From positions 4,511-68,510 of the forward strand of contig CAZYAO010000020.1 of the NCBI GenBank assembly GCA_964645715.1: a stretch of DNA of 64,000 nt, read 5' to 3'. The stretch comes from JAUMBM01 sp964645715. GTDB lineage: Bacteria > Bacteroidota > Bacteroidia > Chitinophagales > Saprospiraceae. Under the pieces are notes generated by a model. It had not been told where the DNA came from and did not search any database. It saw only the letters and a list, made by a program, of their open reading frames with translations. Numbering within the stretch: position 1 is the stretch's first letter; the number at the start of each line of letters is the position of its first letter. Positions 35,881 through 44,325 of the stretch are shown in pieces. Made by a program: the position numbers and the translations under genes.

Positions 35881-36330
35881 ATGCATAAGCTACACTTACT
35901 CCTGCTCGTACTCTCGCTCACGGCCTGCGGGAAATTTTCAAAAGATGAAATGGCCAGGCAACAGGATGCCTATGCCAGCATGATGGAGGCTCACGACCGC
36001 GTGATGCCCCGCATGGGGGAGATGCACGAACTCGAAGATCAGCTGCTGGTCTTTGCCGAGGACGCTACCCTCAACGATACACTGAAAAGTCAGGTGCTGG
36101 CGGCGATCGAAAACCTGCGAGAGGCCGATGAGGAAATGATGACCTGGATGCAGGCAATCAAGCCACTGGAGCAGCTGCAGGCTGAGATGGATCAGCAGGC
36201 AATCATGTCCTACCTGGCTGAAGAGGATAAGAAAATCCGCATTGTCGAAAATGCTATGGAAAGCAGTATCTCCCTGGCTCAACGGCAACTCGGACTACTG
36301 TCCAACAGGGCTCCCGCAGGGCAGGAGTAG
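35881..36330 (+). CDS. Small helical lipoprotein
   Basis: 149 residues with a clear lipobox (MHKLHLLLLVLSLTAC, Cys16). The mature protein is almost entirely helical and acidic, with Met-rich stretches (MMEAHDRVMPRMGEMHELED, then EEMMTWMQAI). Similar lipoproteins in Bacteroidota carry the uninformative name 'viral A-type inclusion protein'. It precedes the SCO gene by 56 bases on the same strand. The Met- and His-rich sequence beside a copper-handling SCO protein makes a metal-related role conceivable, but this is speculation. Confidence 0.78.
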   Translation: MHKLHLLLLVLSLTACGKFSKDEMARQQDAYASMMEAHDRVMPRMGEMHELEDQLLVFAEDATLNDTLKSQVLAAIENLREADEEMMTWMQAIKPLEQLQAEMDQQAIMSYLAEEDKKIRIVENAMESSISLAQRQLGLLSNRAPAGQE

Positions 36331-36386
36331 CCTTTCGGACAACCCGATATGTGTATAGTGTTAACGATTGATCTGAAATAATCGCA

Positions 36387-37037
36387 ATGAACGCATCTTT
36401 GTCGTGGGCGGCCCTGCTTGCCCTGCCAGCTTTTTTATTGGTTGCTTGCTCACCCGCCGCCGAGCAGCCGCTGCCGTACTACGGTATGCACACAACCGAC
36501 CCCCAGACAGGGGATACAATCTATCACCGCATTCGCGATTTCGCATTCGTCGATCAGGACAGCCAACAGGTGACCAATGCTACGTTTGCAGGAAAGGCGT
36601 ATGTAGCCGACTTTTTTTTTACTTCTTGCCCGACCATCTGCCCCAAGGTCAAAAAAAATATGCTCCGCATGTACGAAGCCTATGCAGATGAGGACAGACT
36701 GCTCTTCCTATCGCATTCCATCGATGTCAAAAGGGATACCGTTGGCCGCCTCAAGGCCTATGCGCAGGGATTAGGTATCGATGACGGCAGCTACCGGTGG
36801 CGGCTGGTCACCGGCAAGCGCAAGGAAATCTACGATATCGCGTACGACTACATCAGTACCGCACTCGAAAATCCCGATGCTCCGGGCGGATTCGACCACA
36901 GCGGCTACGTGCTGCTGATCGACGCCAATGGACACCTCCGGGCTTATGCCGACGGCACCAACAAAGAGGAGATGGACAGACTCATGGGCGATATTGACCG
37001 ACTGATGGCCGAAATGGATGCCAAGCAGCAGCAGTAG
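36387..37037 (+). CDS. SCO1/SenC-family copper-binding lipoprotein
   Basis: 216 residues with lipobox LLVAC at residues 17-21. Thioredoxin fold with the copper ligands C-x3-C in TSCPTICPK (about residues 81-89) and the distant His in FDHSGYVLLID. SCO proteins deliver copper to the CuA site of cytochrome oxidase or act as thiol reductants for it, at the outer face of the inner membrane. It follows the small helical lipoprotein. No oxidase genes are in view. The FixL-like oxygen-sensing pair nearby may be coincidence. Confidence 0.93.
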   Translation: MNASLSWAALLALPAFLLVACSPAAEQPLPYYGMHTTDPQTGDTIYHRIRDFAFVDQDSQQVTNATFAGKAYVADFFFTSCPTICPKVKKNMLRMYEAYADEDRLLFLSHSIDVKRDTVGRLKAYAQGLGIDDGSYRWRLVTGKRKEIYDIAYDYISTALENPDAPGGFDHSGYVLLIDANGHLRAYADGTNKEEMDRLMGDIDRLMAEMDAKQQQ

Positions 37038-37040
37038 CCC

Positions 37041-37112
37041 TTGTTTGTTTTTTATAAAAAAAAGCAATGGTACACTACGGTACCGGGCGGCGCCAGCCGC
37101 CCAGTACCGTAG
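37041..37112. repeat. AT-tip and GC-tip hairpin pair between convergent genes
   Basis: A weak T-run/A-run hairpin (about 37041-37067) is followed by a 17-bp hairpin with one mismatch (37075-37091 with 37096-37112, arm CTACGGTACCGGGCGGC, loop GCCA). It lies between the ends of the SCO and HAD genes. Confidence 0.75.
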
Positions 37113-37135
37113 TAAATATATATCTCAGTGGTTAG

Positions 37136-37567
37136 CTACGGCTTAAAAACCTCTATCTCATGGGTTTGCACCACAAGGTCAGTGAACTTGCCCTTGAAGC
37201 GCGTAGCCTTGACAATGTGGTTGTCGATCCAGTGGTAGTTGCCGCCCCGGGGCTTGTTGGTCAGCAAAGCGTGGTATTTAAACTGATGGCGCTGCAGCCA
37301 CTCCTCCGTAATCTCACGATGAGCCTCCGTACGAGAGGTGAAAAAAGTGATGATATGACCCTCCTCGTACCACTTATTGATGATCTTCAGGGCATCGGGG
37401 TAGGGGAGCACCGTGCCCATACGTTCAGGCTCTTCATTAGGGACATCGTCGCAGATGGTTCCGTCAATATCTATCAGAAAATTTTTTACGCCTTCTGCTA
37501 AAACCGGGCTCACCGACTCGCCTTTCTCATTATAAGTAGGCATAAGCTGAAATGCTTGCTCAGACAT
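37136..37567 (-). CDS. HAD-superfamily phosphatase-like protein
   Basis: 143 residues, cytosolic. HAD motif 1 is FLIDIDGTICDD with the catalytic Asp pair; motif 2 is FFTSRTEAHREI; the C-terminal part WIDNHIVKATRFKG ends the short Rossmann-like fold. There is no large cap domain. Homologues in Bacteroidota are often mislabelled phosphoheptose isomerase; the motifs support a phosphatase. The substrate is unknown, possibly a sugar phosphate. A minus-strand -7 box lies at 37591-37598. Confidence 0.82.
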   Translation of the reverse strand: MSEQAFQLMPTYNEKGESVSPVLAEGVKNFLIDIDGTICDDVPNEEPERMGTVLPYPDALKIINKWYEEGHIITFFTSRTEAHREITEEWLQRHQFKYHALLTNKPRGGNYHWIDNHIVKATRFKGKFTDLVVQTHEIEVFKP

Positions 37568-37590
37568 GGTCTTGCTAATTTAAGATACTG

Positions 37591-37598
37591 CAAAATTA
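37591..37598 (-). promoter_or_regulatory. -7 box for HAD gene
   Basis: The plus strand reads CAAAATTA, which is TAATTTTG on the minus strand, matching TAnnTTTG, 24 bases before the start codon. Confidence 0.55.
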
Positions 37599-37791
37599 GT
37601 GTAATTCATACAATAATGGTATCTATTTGGCTGTCTCGGTGGTGGTGGTGGGGCACACAACTGCTGCGCTGCGACAGTGGTTTGATGATCAGGATTGTAG
37701 GTAGTTAAAAGTCAGCCAGCGGTTATGCGTGCTTGCACACGAAAATTGAGCGGTAACGGTATGGATCTTAGCGTTTCGGAGTAGGGCTTGG

Positions 37792-38697
37792 CTACCAGCT
37801 GATGTAGTCAGCCGGGTCAACAGGCCTGCCCTTGTGCCACATCTCAAAGTGCAGATGCGGACCCGTAGAAAGCTTACCTGTATTGCCTATAATGGCTACA
37901 GCTTCACCCGCCTTTACAAAACTTCCTGTTTTTTTTAGCAGCTCAGCATTGTGCTTATAAAAAGTGACAATATTGTTGTTGTGCTGTATGCCAATCGTAT
38001 TGCCCGTCTCTATGGTAAAATCAGCCATAAATACATAACCGTCGAGGGCAGCTTTGATGGCGGCACCCTTGGGGGCAATGATGTCTATACCATAATGCTG
38101 AATGTCGGGATTAAAGCTGGCACTGATTTCACCCGTTACCGGGGCGATGAAAAAAAGCTGTTCCAGGGGAATGTCGCGGCTGCCTGCCTTGGGTTTGTCG
38201 TATTGCTCACGCGCCGAACGATTGACATTGCCAATCTGCACCTCTCTGCGTATCTGAATCTCCTCGTCAGACAAGGCAGGACTCTTGGCGTTGGTGTCCA
38301 CAATGGGTGGCGGAGTTTTCTTCTCTACGTCTTTGGCCGTCTCCGATTCACCGTTGAGGATGCGCCGCATGTTGTCAGCGTACAGTCGGTGTGCCTCCAT
38401 CTCCTGCTCCAGCTTGTTTACCTGCTTATACAGCTCAACATATTCTTCCTGGGTGAGCGTATCTCCGTAGCCCGGGATGTATTTTTTTAGGGGGGTAAAG
38501 GAAATCAGCATGATGACCAATAAGGCCACCATCACGATGACACTACTCAGCGCAACATACACGTTCAACAGGCTGAGCTGGTAGGAGCCGACCTCTTCGA
38601 AAGTATCATCGTTCATAATGACCAGCCGATAGGTGTCTTTCAACCTGGTCCGAAATTGTTGCCATCGGCTGGCTATGGTCTCCGTGAATGCTGACAT
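37792..38697 (-). CDS. M23-family peptidoglycan endopeptidase-like protein
   Basis: 301 residues from ATG 38697 (MSAFTETIASRWQQFRTRLK); the frame extends further upstream without family features. One transmembrane helix at about 45-68 (VYVALSSVIVMVALLVIMLI), a periplasmic coiled coil (EEYVELYKQVNKLEQEMEAH), then the LytM/M23 domain with the zinc-binding motifs HYGID and HLHFE. Such proteins cut peptide cross-links or regulate amidases during growth and division. The zinc ligands look intact, so it is probably active. It is divergent from sprE. Confidence 0.92.
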   Translation of the reverse strand: MSAFTETIASRWQQFRTRLKDTYRLVIMNDDTFEEVGSYQLSLLNVYVALSSVIVMVALLVIMLISFTPLKKYIPGYGDTLTQEEYVELYKQVNKLEQEMEAHRLYADNMRRILNGESETAKDVEKKTPPPIVDTNAKSPALSDEEIQIRREVQIGNVNRSAREQYDKPKAGSRDIPLEQLFFIAPVTGEISASFNPDIQHYGIDIIAPKGAAIKAALDGYVFMADFTIETGNTIGIQHNNNIVTFYKHNAELLKKTGSFVKAGEAVAIIGNTGKLSTGPHLHFEMWHKGRPVDPADYISW

Positions 38698-39057
38698 CTG
38701 CAACGGCTTTTGTGGTCGAAGGCAGCAAGGCCTCCCTTGGTTTTTATCGCTGTGCTGCAGGGCAAGCCCGAAGAACAGCGTCCGGTACGGCACTCGTACT
38801 AAATGTTAATGCTCAATAGCTATAAACGCAAATGATGCTGGCTTCAGTTTAGATAGTCGATAAAATAAGGTACTTTTGTGTGCTGCAACGGACAACGGAC
38901 GCAAAGATATGCATTTATCGATGGATAAGGGGTGTAGTTGTGAGTCCAAAGATTGGATATCTGCTTCACTTGCCATCGGTCCCGGGCTTTCCGACACCAG
39001 AAGAAATAGGTTACCACCGTTCGGATTTGTACGAAAATGATGAGCAACTTGATAACG
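38698..39057. other. Intergenic region between divergent M23 and sprE genes
   Basis: About 360 bases without a credible gene. It holds a plus-strand promoter (38848-38878) for sprE and a possible minus-strand -7 box CAAAGATA (38902-38909). Nothing else was recognised. Confidence 0.6.
38848..38878 (+). promoter_or_regulatory. Promoter of the sprE-like gene
   Basis: TTTA at 38848-38851, a 19-base spacer and TACTTTTG at 38871-38878 fit the Bacteroidota promoter. The leader to the start at 39058 would be about 170 bases. Confidence 0.55.
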
Positions 39058-41985
39058 ATGAAGAAACTGTTGTGGATATCGCTGGCTACCATGCTCGTGC
39101 TGGCTTCCTGTACAACGCAGAAGCGCAAAGGAGAACTATCAGGCCTGGGTAAGGCCTGGCACAACACAACGGCGCACTACAACGGCTACTTCAATGCGGA
39201 AGAGCTTGTTCAACAAGCATTTGTAGCACTGGGTGAGTCCCATCAGGACAATTACAGCAAGCTCCTGCCTATGTATGCCTACATGGTGGCCGACAATCCG
39301 CTGGCCATCGCCGGTAATATGGACACGGCTATCAAAAAGGTTACCATCGTACTCAATCTGCATCCCTACAGCCATTGGGCGGATGATTGCTATCTGTTGG
39401 CCGGCAAGGCTATGTTCCTGAAAAGGGATTATGAGGGGGCCGAAAAAACTTTCCGCTTCCTGCTTAGTGAGTATCCGGAGGAGGATCCTAAAAGCAGTGC
39501 TTCTGCTAAAAATAAGAAGGGTAAGTCTGCCAAAAATCAGCCGCCCGCCCGCAGCGGCAGTAGTGGCGGCAGCCAGGCAGGGCGCTCTTCTTCGGCTATG
39601 ACAGCGAAGCAGAAGGCGCGCGAGCGCAAAAGGTATAACCGACAAGTGAAGAAAAAAAGGAGGGCTTCTTCCAGCAGCCGATCGACACCGGCACGTAAGC
39701 CGTCAGCACCTGCGGATACGCCTGCAGCCGTACCCGACAAACCGGAGACAGCTACTGCTGCCGCACCCGATCCGCAGGCTGCCAGCAATAAAGATAATCC
39801 TTATTTTCTCAAACATCGCCCCGCCTATCAGGAGGGTTCACTCTGGCTGGCGAAAACGCTGGTCGAACGGGATAATCACGACGGCGCACGCCGGCTGCTC
39901 AATAATCTCTACCAGAATCCGACTACCTTCGCGGACATTCGGGACGAAATTGCGGCGGTTCAGGCCTACCTTGCTATCAAGGAACGAAAGTATGATCTCG
40001 CCATCACGTACCTGACCGATGCGGTAGCGCTTTCTGATAACCGCCTGCTGCGCGCTCGCTTTTCTTATATCCTCGCGCAGTTGCATCAGCTCAATGGCAA
40101 TAGCCAGGCGGCTTATGCTGCTTTTGAGCTGGTTGTCAAAAGTCATCCGTCCTATGAAATGACTTTCAGTGCACGTCTCAATATGGCGCAAAATAGCTAC
40201 CTGAGCGGGCGTGGTACAGCCCAGGATGCTATGCGCAATCTTGAGAAAATGGCAGCAGATGAGAAAAATAAGCCTTTCCTCGATCAGCTGTATTTCGCTA
40301 TGGCAAATATTGCTTTTCAACAGGATGACCGGGATGAGGGTATCGCATTGCTTCGCAAGAGCCTGGCTGCCAGTTCCGGCAATTCTCCCCAAAAGGCGGA
40401 GGCTTACTACAAACTGGCCAATTTGTTTTTCGAAACCGAGGACTATCTGGCAGCCAAGAATTATATGGACAGTACCCTGCTGATTATGCCCGAAACGGAC
40501 GAACGGTTTAAGTCTGTCGAACGGCTGCGCGATAACCTGTCCGATATTGCTGAGGCTCTCGAAACGATCAGTCTGCAGGACAGCCTCCTGCGCATTAGTG
40601 AGCTTTCGCCTAAAGAACAGGCAGATCTGGCAGCTAAGCTGCTCGAGCAGGAGAAGGAGGCGGCAAAGGCTAAGGCGGCAGCAGCTTCTGCGCCCGGGGA
40701 TAAGTCAACGCTCGGCGGGCGACCAGAGATGGCTATGGCCGGACCCGGCGCCGGACGCCCAGCCTTGGCCAAACCCAGTACCTTCTTTGCTTATGATGAG
40801 CGGGCAGTCAGCAGGGGTATCAAGGAGTTTAACAGAACTTGGAATAACAGACCCCTGGAGGATGACTGGCGCCGCAGTGGTCGCGCTTTGTCTGATGATG
40901 CACAAAATCAGGCCAGCGCCGGCGATAAACCCAGTCTTCTGAGTGAGGATGAGGTCAATCAAATGCTCGCAGGCGTGCCCAAAACGGATGCTGACAGGGA
41001 AAAAGCCCGGCTCGAAATCAAACGGGCTATGTTTGAACTCGGGCGTCTGTATCGCGATCGGCTCGAAAATAATGAGAAATCGGTGGCTATTCTCGAACAG
41101 CTGGACAGCCGCTTTCCTGCTAACCTGCACGAACTGGAATCTTGGTACTATCTCTACCTCGGTTCACTCGATTTGCAGCAACCCCAACGAGCCGAGGAGT
41201 GGAAGGCCAAAATTATTAATAAATACCCTTCTTCTAATTTCGCCCGCATCCTTAAAGATCCCAACTATGCAACCGAATTCCTCAATGAGGAGAGGAAGCT
41301 TGTACGTCTCTACGATGATACCTATGCGCTTTTCACGCAGGGTAAATTCACTGAGGCACTGGCCATGGCACGTGCCAACAGCCAGGCCCTGCTGGGCCAG
41401 AATCCGCTCAAGCCCAAGTATGCGCTGCTGATAGCCATGTGTATGGGTAATACCAGCGGCAAAGAGGCGTATGTGGAAGAGCTCAATAAACTGATTGCTA
41501 CCTACCCGGAGTCGACCGAGCAGACTCGCGCCCGCGAAATCCTCCGCCTGCTGGGGGCAACGGCAGGTCCCAGTCTGCCCGGCCAGAGTGAGCCGGAAAC
41601 GACCGGCGTCTTCACAGTCAATCAGCAGGATCTTCACTATATCCTGATTATTTTTGAAAGCGCCGATGTGGATATCAATACGGCCAAAAATAAAGTATCC
41701 GACTATAACCGCACTTTCCACGATCTGGCAAGACTCCGCATCTCCAATGTCTACCTGGGTCAAAATAATAACATTCCTGTGCTGGTGTTGCGCCGCTTCG
41801 AAAATCAAGCCGATGCGATGGCCTACTACAATGGAATCAGCAAGAATAGCAGCAGCTTTGTCGATGCAACCGCTTTCCCGCATAAGGTGTATGCGATCTC
41901 GCAGTCCAATTATCGGGAGGTCCTCAAAGCCCGGCAATTGGATGGGTATGAGGTTTTCTTCAAGGATAATTATTTGAATAAGTAG
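39058..41985 (+). CDS. sprE: SprE/PorW-like TPR lipoprotein of gliding/type IX secretion
   Basis: 975 residues from ATG 39058 (MKKLLWISLATMLVLASC, lipobox). After the cysteine comes the family N-terminus KAWHNTTAHYNGYFNAEELV, then several tetratricopeptide repeats. A low-complexity Lys/Ser/Ala-rich insert lies at about 155-245 (GSSGGSQAGRSSS, KKKRRASSSSR). The C-terminal region (IIFESADVDINTAKNKVSDY) is a separate small domain. In Flavobacterium SprE, and its Porphyromonas homologue PorW, is needed for gliding or for type IX secretion. The M36 protease with a sorting-type tail in this window is a plausible client. The basic insert is longer than I expect for the family. Confidence 0.82.
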   Translation: MKKLLWISLATMLVLASCTTQKRKGELSGLGKAWHNTTAHYNGYFNAEELVQQAFVALGESHQDNYSKLLPMYAYMVADNPLAIAGNMDTAIKKVTIVLNLHPYSHWADDCYLLAGKAMFLKRDYEGAEKTFRFLLSEYPEEDPKSSASAKNKKGKSAKNQPPARSGSSGGSQAGRSSSAMTAKQKARERKRYNRQVKKKRRASSSSRSTPARKPSAPADTPAAVPDKPETATAAAPDPQAASNKDNPYFLKHRPAYQEGSLWLAKTLVERDNHDGARRLLNNLYQNPTTFADIRDEIAAVQAYLAIKERKYDLAITYLTDAVALSDNRLLRARFSYILAQLHQLNGNSQAAYAAFELVVKSHPSYEMTFSARLNMAQNSYLSGRGTAQDAMRNLEKMAADEKNKPFLDQLYFAMANIAFQQDDRDEGIALLRKSLAASSGNSPQKAEAYYKLANLFFETEDYLAAKNYMDSTLLIMPETDERFKSVERLRDNLSDIAEALETISLQDSLLRISELSPKEQADLAAKLLEQEKEAAKAKAAAASAPGDKSTLGGRPEMAMAGPGAGRPALAKPSTFFAYDERAVSRGIKEFNRTWNNRPLEDDWRRSGRALSDDAQNQASAGDKPSLLSEDEVNQMLAGVPKTDADREKARLEIKRAMFELGRLYRDRLENNEKSVAILEQLDSRFPANLHELESWYYLYLGSLDLQQPQRAEEWKAKIINKYPSSNFARILKDPNYATEFLNEERKLVRLYDDTYALFTQGKFTEALAMARANSQALLGQNPLKPKYALLIAMCMGNTSGKEAYVEELNKLIATYPESTEQTRAREILRLLGATAGPSLPGQSEPETTGVFTVNQQDLHYILIIFESADVDINTAKNKVSDYNRTFHDLARLRISNVYLGQNNNIPVLVLRRFENQADAMAYYNGISKNSSSFVDATAFPHKVYAISQSNYREVLKARQLDGYEVFFKDNYLNK

Positions 41986-41991
41986 ATAGTA

Positions 41992-42215
41992 TGTACTTGT
42001 TAATTTTTTGAAAAAAAATTAACAAGTACAAAATGGCTTAGTAGCTTTTAATTTTTTGAAAAAAAATTAAAAGGTATAAAAACGGCGAAGAGGCGGGGGC
42101 ACCAGCCACCCCGCCTCTTCGCCTCACGCTTAGGGCCTTTTAATTTTTTGAAAAAAAATTAAAAGGTATAAAAACGGCGAAGAGGCGGGGGCACCAGCCA
42201 CCCCGCCTCTTCGCC
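41992..42215. repeat. Five-hairpin array containing a 92-bp tandem duplication
   Basis: AT-tip hairpins: 41992-42009/42013-42030 (18 bp, loop GAA), 42045-42057/42061-42073 (13 bp) and 42136-42149/42153-42166 (14 bp). GC-tip hairpins: 42084-42098/42109-42123 and 42176-42190/42201-42215 (15 bp, arm GGCGAAGAGGCGGGG). The pair starting at 42045 is repeated exactly 92 bases later. The last arm ends directly against the stop codon of the NlpC/P60 gene on the minus strand. The array lies between convergent genes. Confidence 0.9.
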
Positions 42216-43028
42216 TCACCGCCCTTCCCCAAGCACATCCCGTGCTTCCATCGGGAACTGCCGCCAATACGAAGAGGTACTAATATTATCAACCTGTACG
42301 CCGCCGCTACTAGTACTGTGGATGACTTTGATGCCATCCAGCTCATTGGCTACCACCACGGCTACGTGGAAAACGCGATTTGTATCCGGCTTCCGGAAAA
42401 AAATCAGGTCGCCGGGCTCAGTTTCCCCGACCTCTTTGCGTCTGCCCTGCGCTGCCTGCATAGCCGACACCCGCGGCAGCTGTACGTTGGCCTGCTTGTA
42501 TACATAACAGGTAAACCCCGAGCAGTCAAAACCTTCTTCGGGGGCATCACCAGCCTCAGTATAATCTACCCCCTCCAGCCGATAGGCGAAGTCAATCACC
42601 TGCTTGCGTTGTTGGTACTCCGGGCTCATGACATTGTCGGGTATGTCACGACCTGGCAGCCCAGCGGGATCTGTATTATTGCGACGGCGCGGCGGAACAA
42701 ACAGGCCTCCACGGGTTCTTGGCTTGGGACCATTGTAGGGGACCTCCGCCTCCGCGGTTTCTGCAACATCTTCCGTTATTGGCTCTTCCTGCCGGGTTTG
42801 CCCGGGGCGGTAGCGCGGGGGCAGGGCACGCGGTGGAGTAGGCCGGGCCGGGCTGGGTCGATAGTTGGTTTCCGGACTGATTGTATGATCACCGGCTGTA
42901 TGCTCCTGTTGGTCATAGGCGGGCAGGGGCTGCAACATCGGCTTGATGATCTCGCAGCTTGTGAGCAGCAGACTGCCGAGCAGCAGTACGGTCGGACAGG
43001 CAAGGGAGCAGATTCTGAGAGGGTGCAT
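42216..43028 (-). CDS. NlpC/P60-family cell-wall peptidase lipoprotein
   Basis: 270 residues. Lipoprotein signal MHPLRICSLACPTVLLLGSL with a lipobox ending LLTSC (Cys25), then a long Pro/Arg-rich low-complexity linker (about 35-135) and a C-terminal NlpC/P60 domain. The catalytic Cys lies in FDCSGFTCYVY, the His in RVFHVAVVV, and the third polar residue is probably the His in VIHSTSSGG. Such enzymes cleave the D-gamma-Glu to diamino acid bond in peptidoglycan peptides. The linker could span the cell wall from the membrane anchor. Its stop codon abuts a hairpin array. Confidence 0.9.
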   Translation of the reverse strand: MHPLRICSLACPTVLLLGSLLLTSCEIIKPMLQPLPAYDQQEHTAGDHTISPETNYRPSPARPTPPRALPPRYRPGQTRQEEPITEDVAETAEAEVPYNGPKPRTRGGLFVPPRRRNNTDPAGLPGRDIPDNVMSPEYQQRKQVIDFAYRLEGVDYTEAGDAPEEGFDCSGFTCYVYKQANVQLPRVSAMQAAQGRRKEVGETEPGDLIFFRKPDTNRVFHVAVVVANELDGIKVIHSTSSGGVQVDNISTSSYWRQFPMEARDVLGEGR

Positions 43029-43086
43029 AGTCGTAAGGTTGTTGAGGTTCTGACTTAACGGCCTGAGCCAGCGAAATCGTATGTAC

Positions 43087-43863
43087 TCACAGGTGCAGGC
43101 TAAAATTATCGCGGTCAGCCAAAAAATTAAACCGCTGCCGGAACTGCAGCAGCTCCTCGCGGACGAGGGTGGCTGTCAGTATGCCTGTCTGCTGGGAGAT
43201 CCGGTGCAGCAACCGTCCCTCGTAGTCGATCACCGATGAGTCTCCGGCATGGTATACATCGTTGCCGTCCATACCAACTCTGTTGGCAGCAAGCACATAA
43301 GCCTGGTTTTCTATGGCCCTGGCAGTCAGGAGTGATCGCCAGGCATGTCCCCGGCGGTCGGGAAAATTGGCAACGTAGATGAGCATATCATAGTCGAGAT
43401 CATTGCGGCTCCAGACCGGGAAACGCAGATCGTAACAGATGAGTGGCATGATGCGCCAGCCGCGGTAGCTGACCACCAGTCGCCGCTCACCCGCCTGGTA
43501 GTGCTCGTGCTCGCCGGCCAGGCTAAAGCAGTGGCGCTTGTCGTAGTATTCATAGCGGCCATCGGGCTGCACCCACAGCAGTCGGTTGTAGTAATGCAAT
43601 CCCTCCGCTACAATCAGGCTGCCAGTGATGGCAGCATCCAGACGTGCTGCCCATTGCAGCATCCATGCCAGTGTCTGCCCTTCCATGGGCTCAGCCAGTG
43701 CTGCCGGCCGCATACTAAAGCCGGTTGTAAACATTTCCGGCAGCACGACCAAGTCCGTCTGGCCTGCAAGCCGGCCGAGCTGATGGTCAAACCAATGGCG
43801 GTTGGCCTGTGGATCTTCCCAAACGAGATCCGCTTGTAAGATACTTATGCGCAGACTGTGCAT
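43087..43863 (-). CDS. Omega-amidase of the nitrilase superfamily (YafV-like)
   Basis: 258 residues, cytosolic. The nitrilase catalytic triad is visible: Glu in VLPEMFTTGF (E43), Lys in YYDKRHCFS and Cys in LICYDLRFP. The FTTGFSM and HCFSLAGEHEHY segments are typical of the YafV/Nit2 omega-amidase branch, which hydrolyses 2-oxoglutaramate or 2-oxosuccinamate, for example in methionine salvage. No methionine salvage gene is adjacent. A minus-strand -7 box lies 29 bases upstream. Confidence 0.88.
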   Translation of the reverse strand: MHSLRISILQADLVWEDPQANRHWFDHQLGRLAGQTDLVVLPEMFTTGFSMRPAALAEPMEGQTLAWMLQWAARLDAAITGSLIVAEGLHYYNRLLWVQPDGRYEYYDKRHCFSLAGEHEHYQAGERRLVVSYRGWRIMPLICYDLRFPVWSRNDLDYDMLIYVANFPDRRGHAWRSLLTARAIENQAYVLAANRVGMDGNDVYHAGDSSVIDYEGRLLHRISQQTGILTATLVREELLQFRQRFNFLADRDNFSLHL

Positions 43864-43891
43864 GAACAGATGATTTTTTATCGAATCTCTA

Positions 43892-43899
43892 CAAAGATA
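43892..43899 (-). promoter_or_regulatory. -7 box for omega-amidase gene
   Basis: The plus strand reads CAAAGATA, which is TATCTTTG on the minus strand, an exact TAnnTTTG match 29 bases before the start. Confidence 0.6.
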
Positions 43900-43971
43900 G
43901 CTGTCTGGCAGTATTCGCGCATCACAAATGTTGTGCCGCCTCTACCAGGGAAATAAATCATCAGATAAATA

Positions 43972-44064
43972 TTTTCAGGCTGGTTTTTTGAAAAAAACCA
44001 GCCTGAAAAATGTTTGTTTTGAACAGGCTTTGGCAGCAGCCTGCCGCCAAAGCCTGTTCAAAAC
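43972..44064. repeat. Hairpin pair located between divergent genes
   Basis: An 18-bp perfect AT-tip hairpin (43972-43989 with 43992-44009, arm TTTTCAGGCTGGTTTTTT) is followed by a 19-bp perfect GC-tip hairpin (44016-44034 with 44046-44064, arm GTTTTGAACAGGCTTTGGC). Both flanking genes point away from it, so it cannot terminate either one. The remaining sequence up to the ABC gene start at 44326 shows no gene. Confidence 0.88.
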
Positions 44065-44325
44065 TACTCACTGTCGGGCATAGTGCACATATCTCATCCA
44101 CCGTCCGGTGCCTTTGGTCGATAAAAAATAGGATTACTATCAATTTTGGGCTATAATTGTAATCATTAGTACGGCTGGGGAGCATCCTGCCACTGATGAA
44201 TTCCGTCTAAATATCAATAGCAGCCATAAATCCGCTGCCTGAGTCATGCCTTGGAGAATCCGAGACATAGGCCGGTGCATTGTGTATCGCAACCAACAAT
44301 ACATCATTCACTAAACGTAAACGAT

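Noticed and set aside
37568..37791. Possible small gene between the HAD and M23 genes
   Set aside because: No frame with credible composition or start signal; only the HAD promoter is visible.
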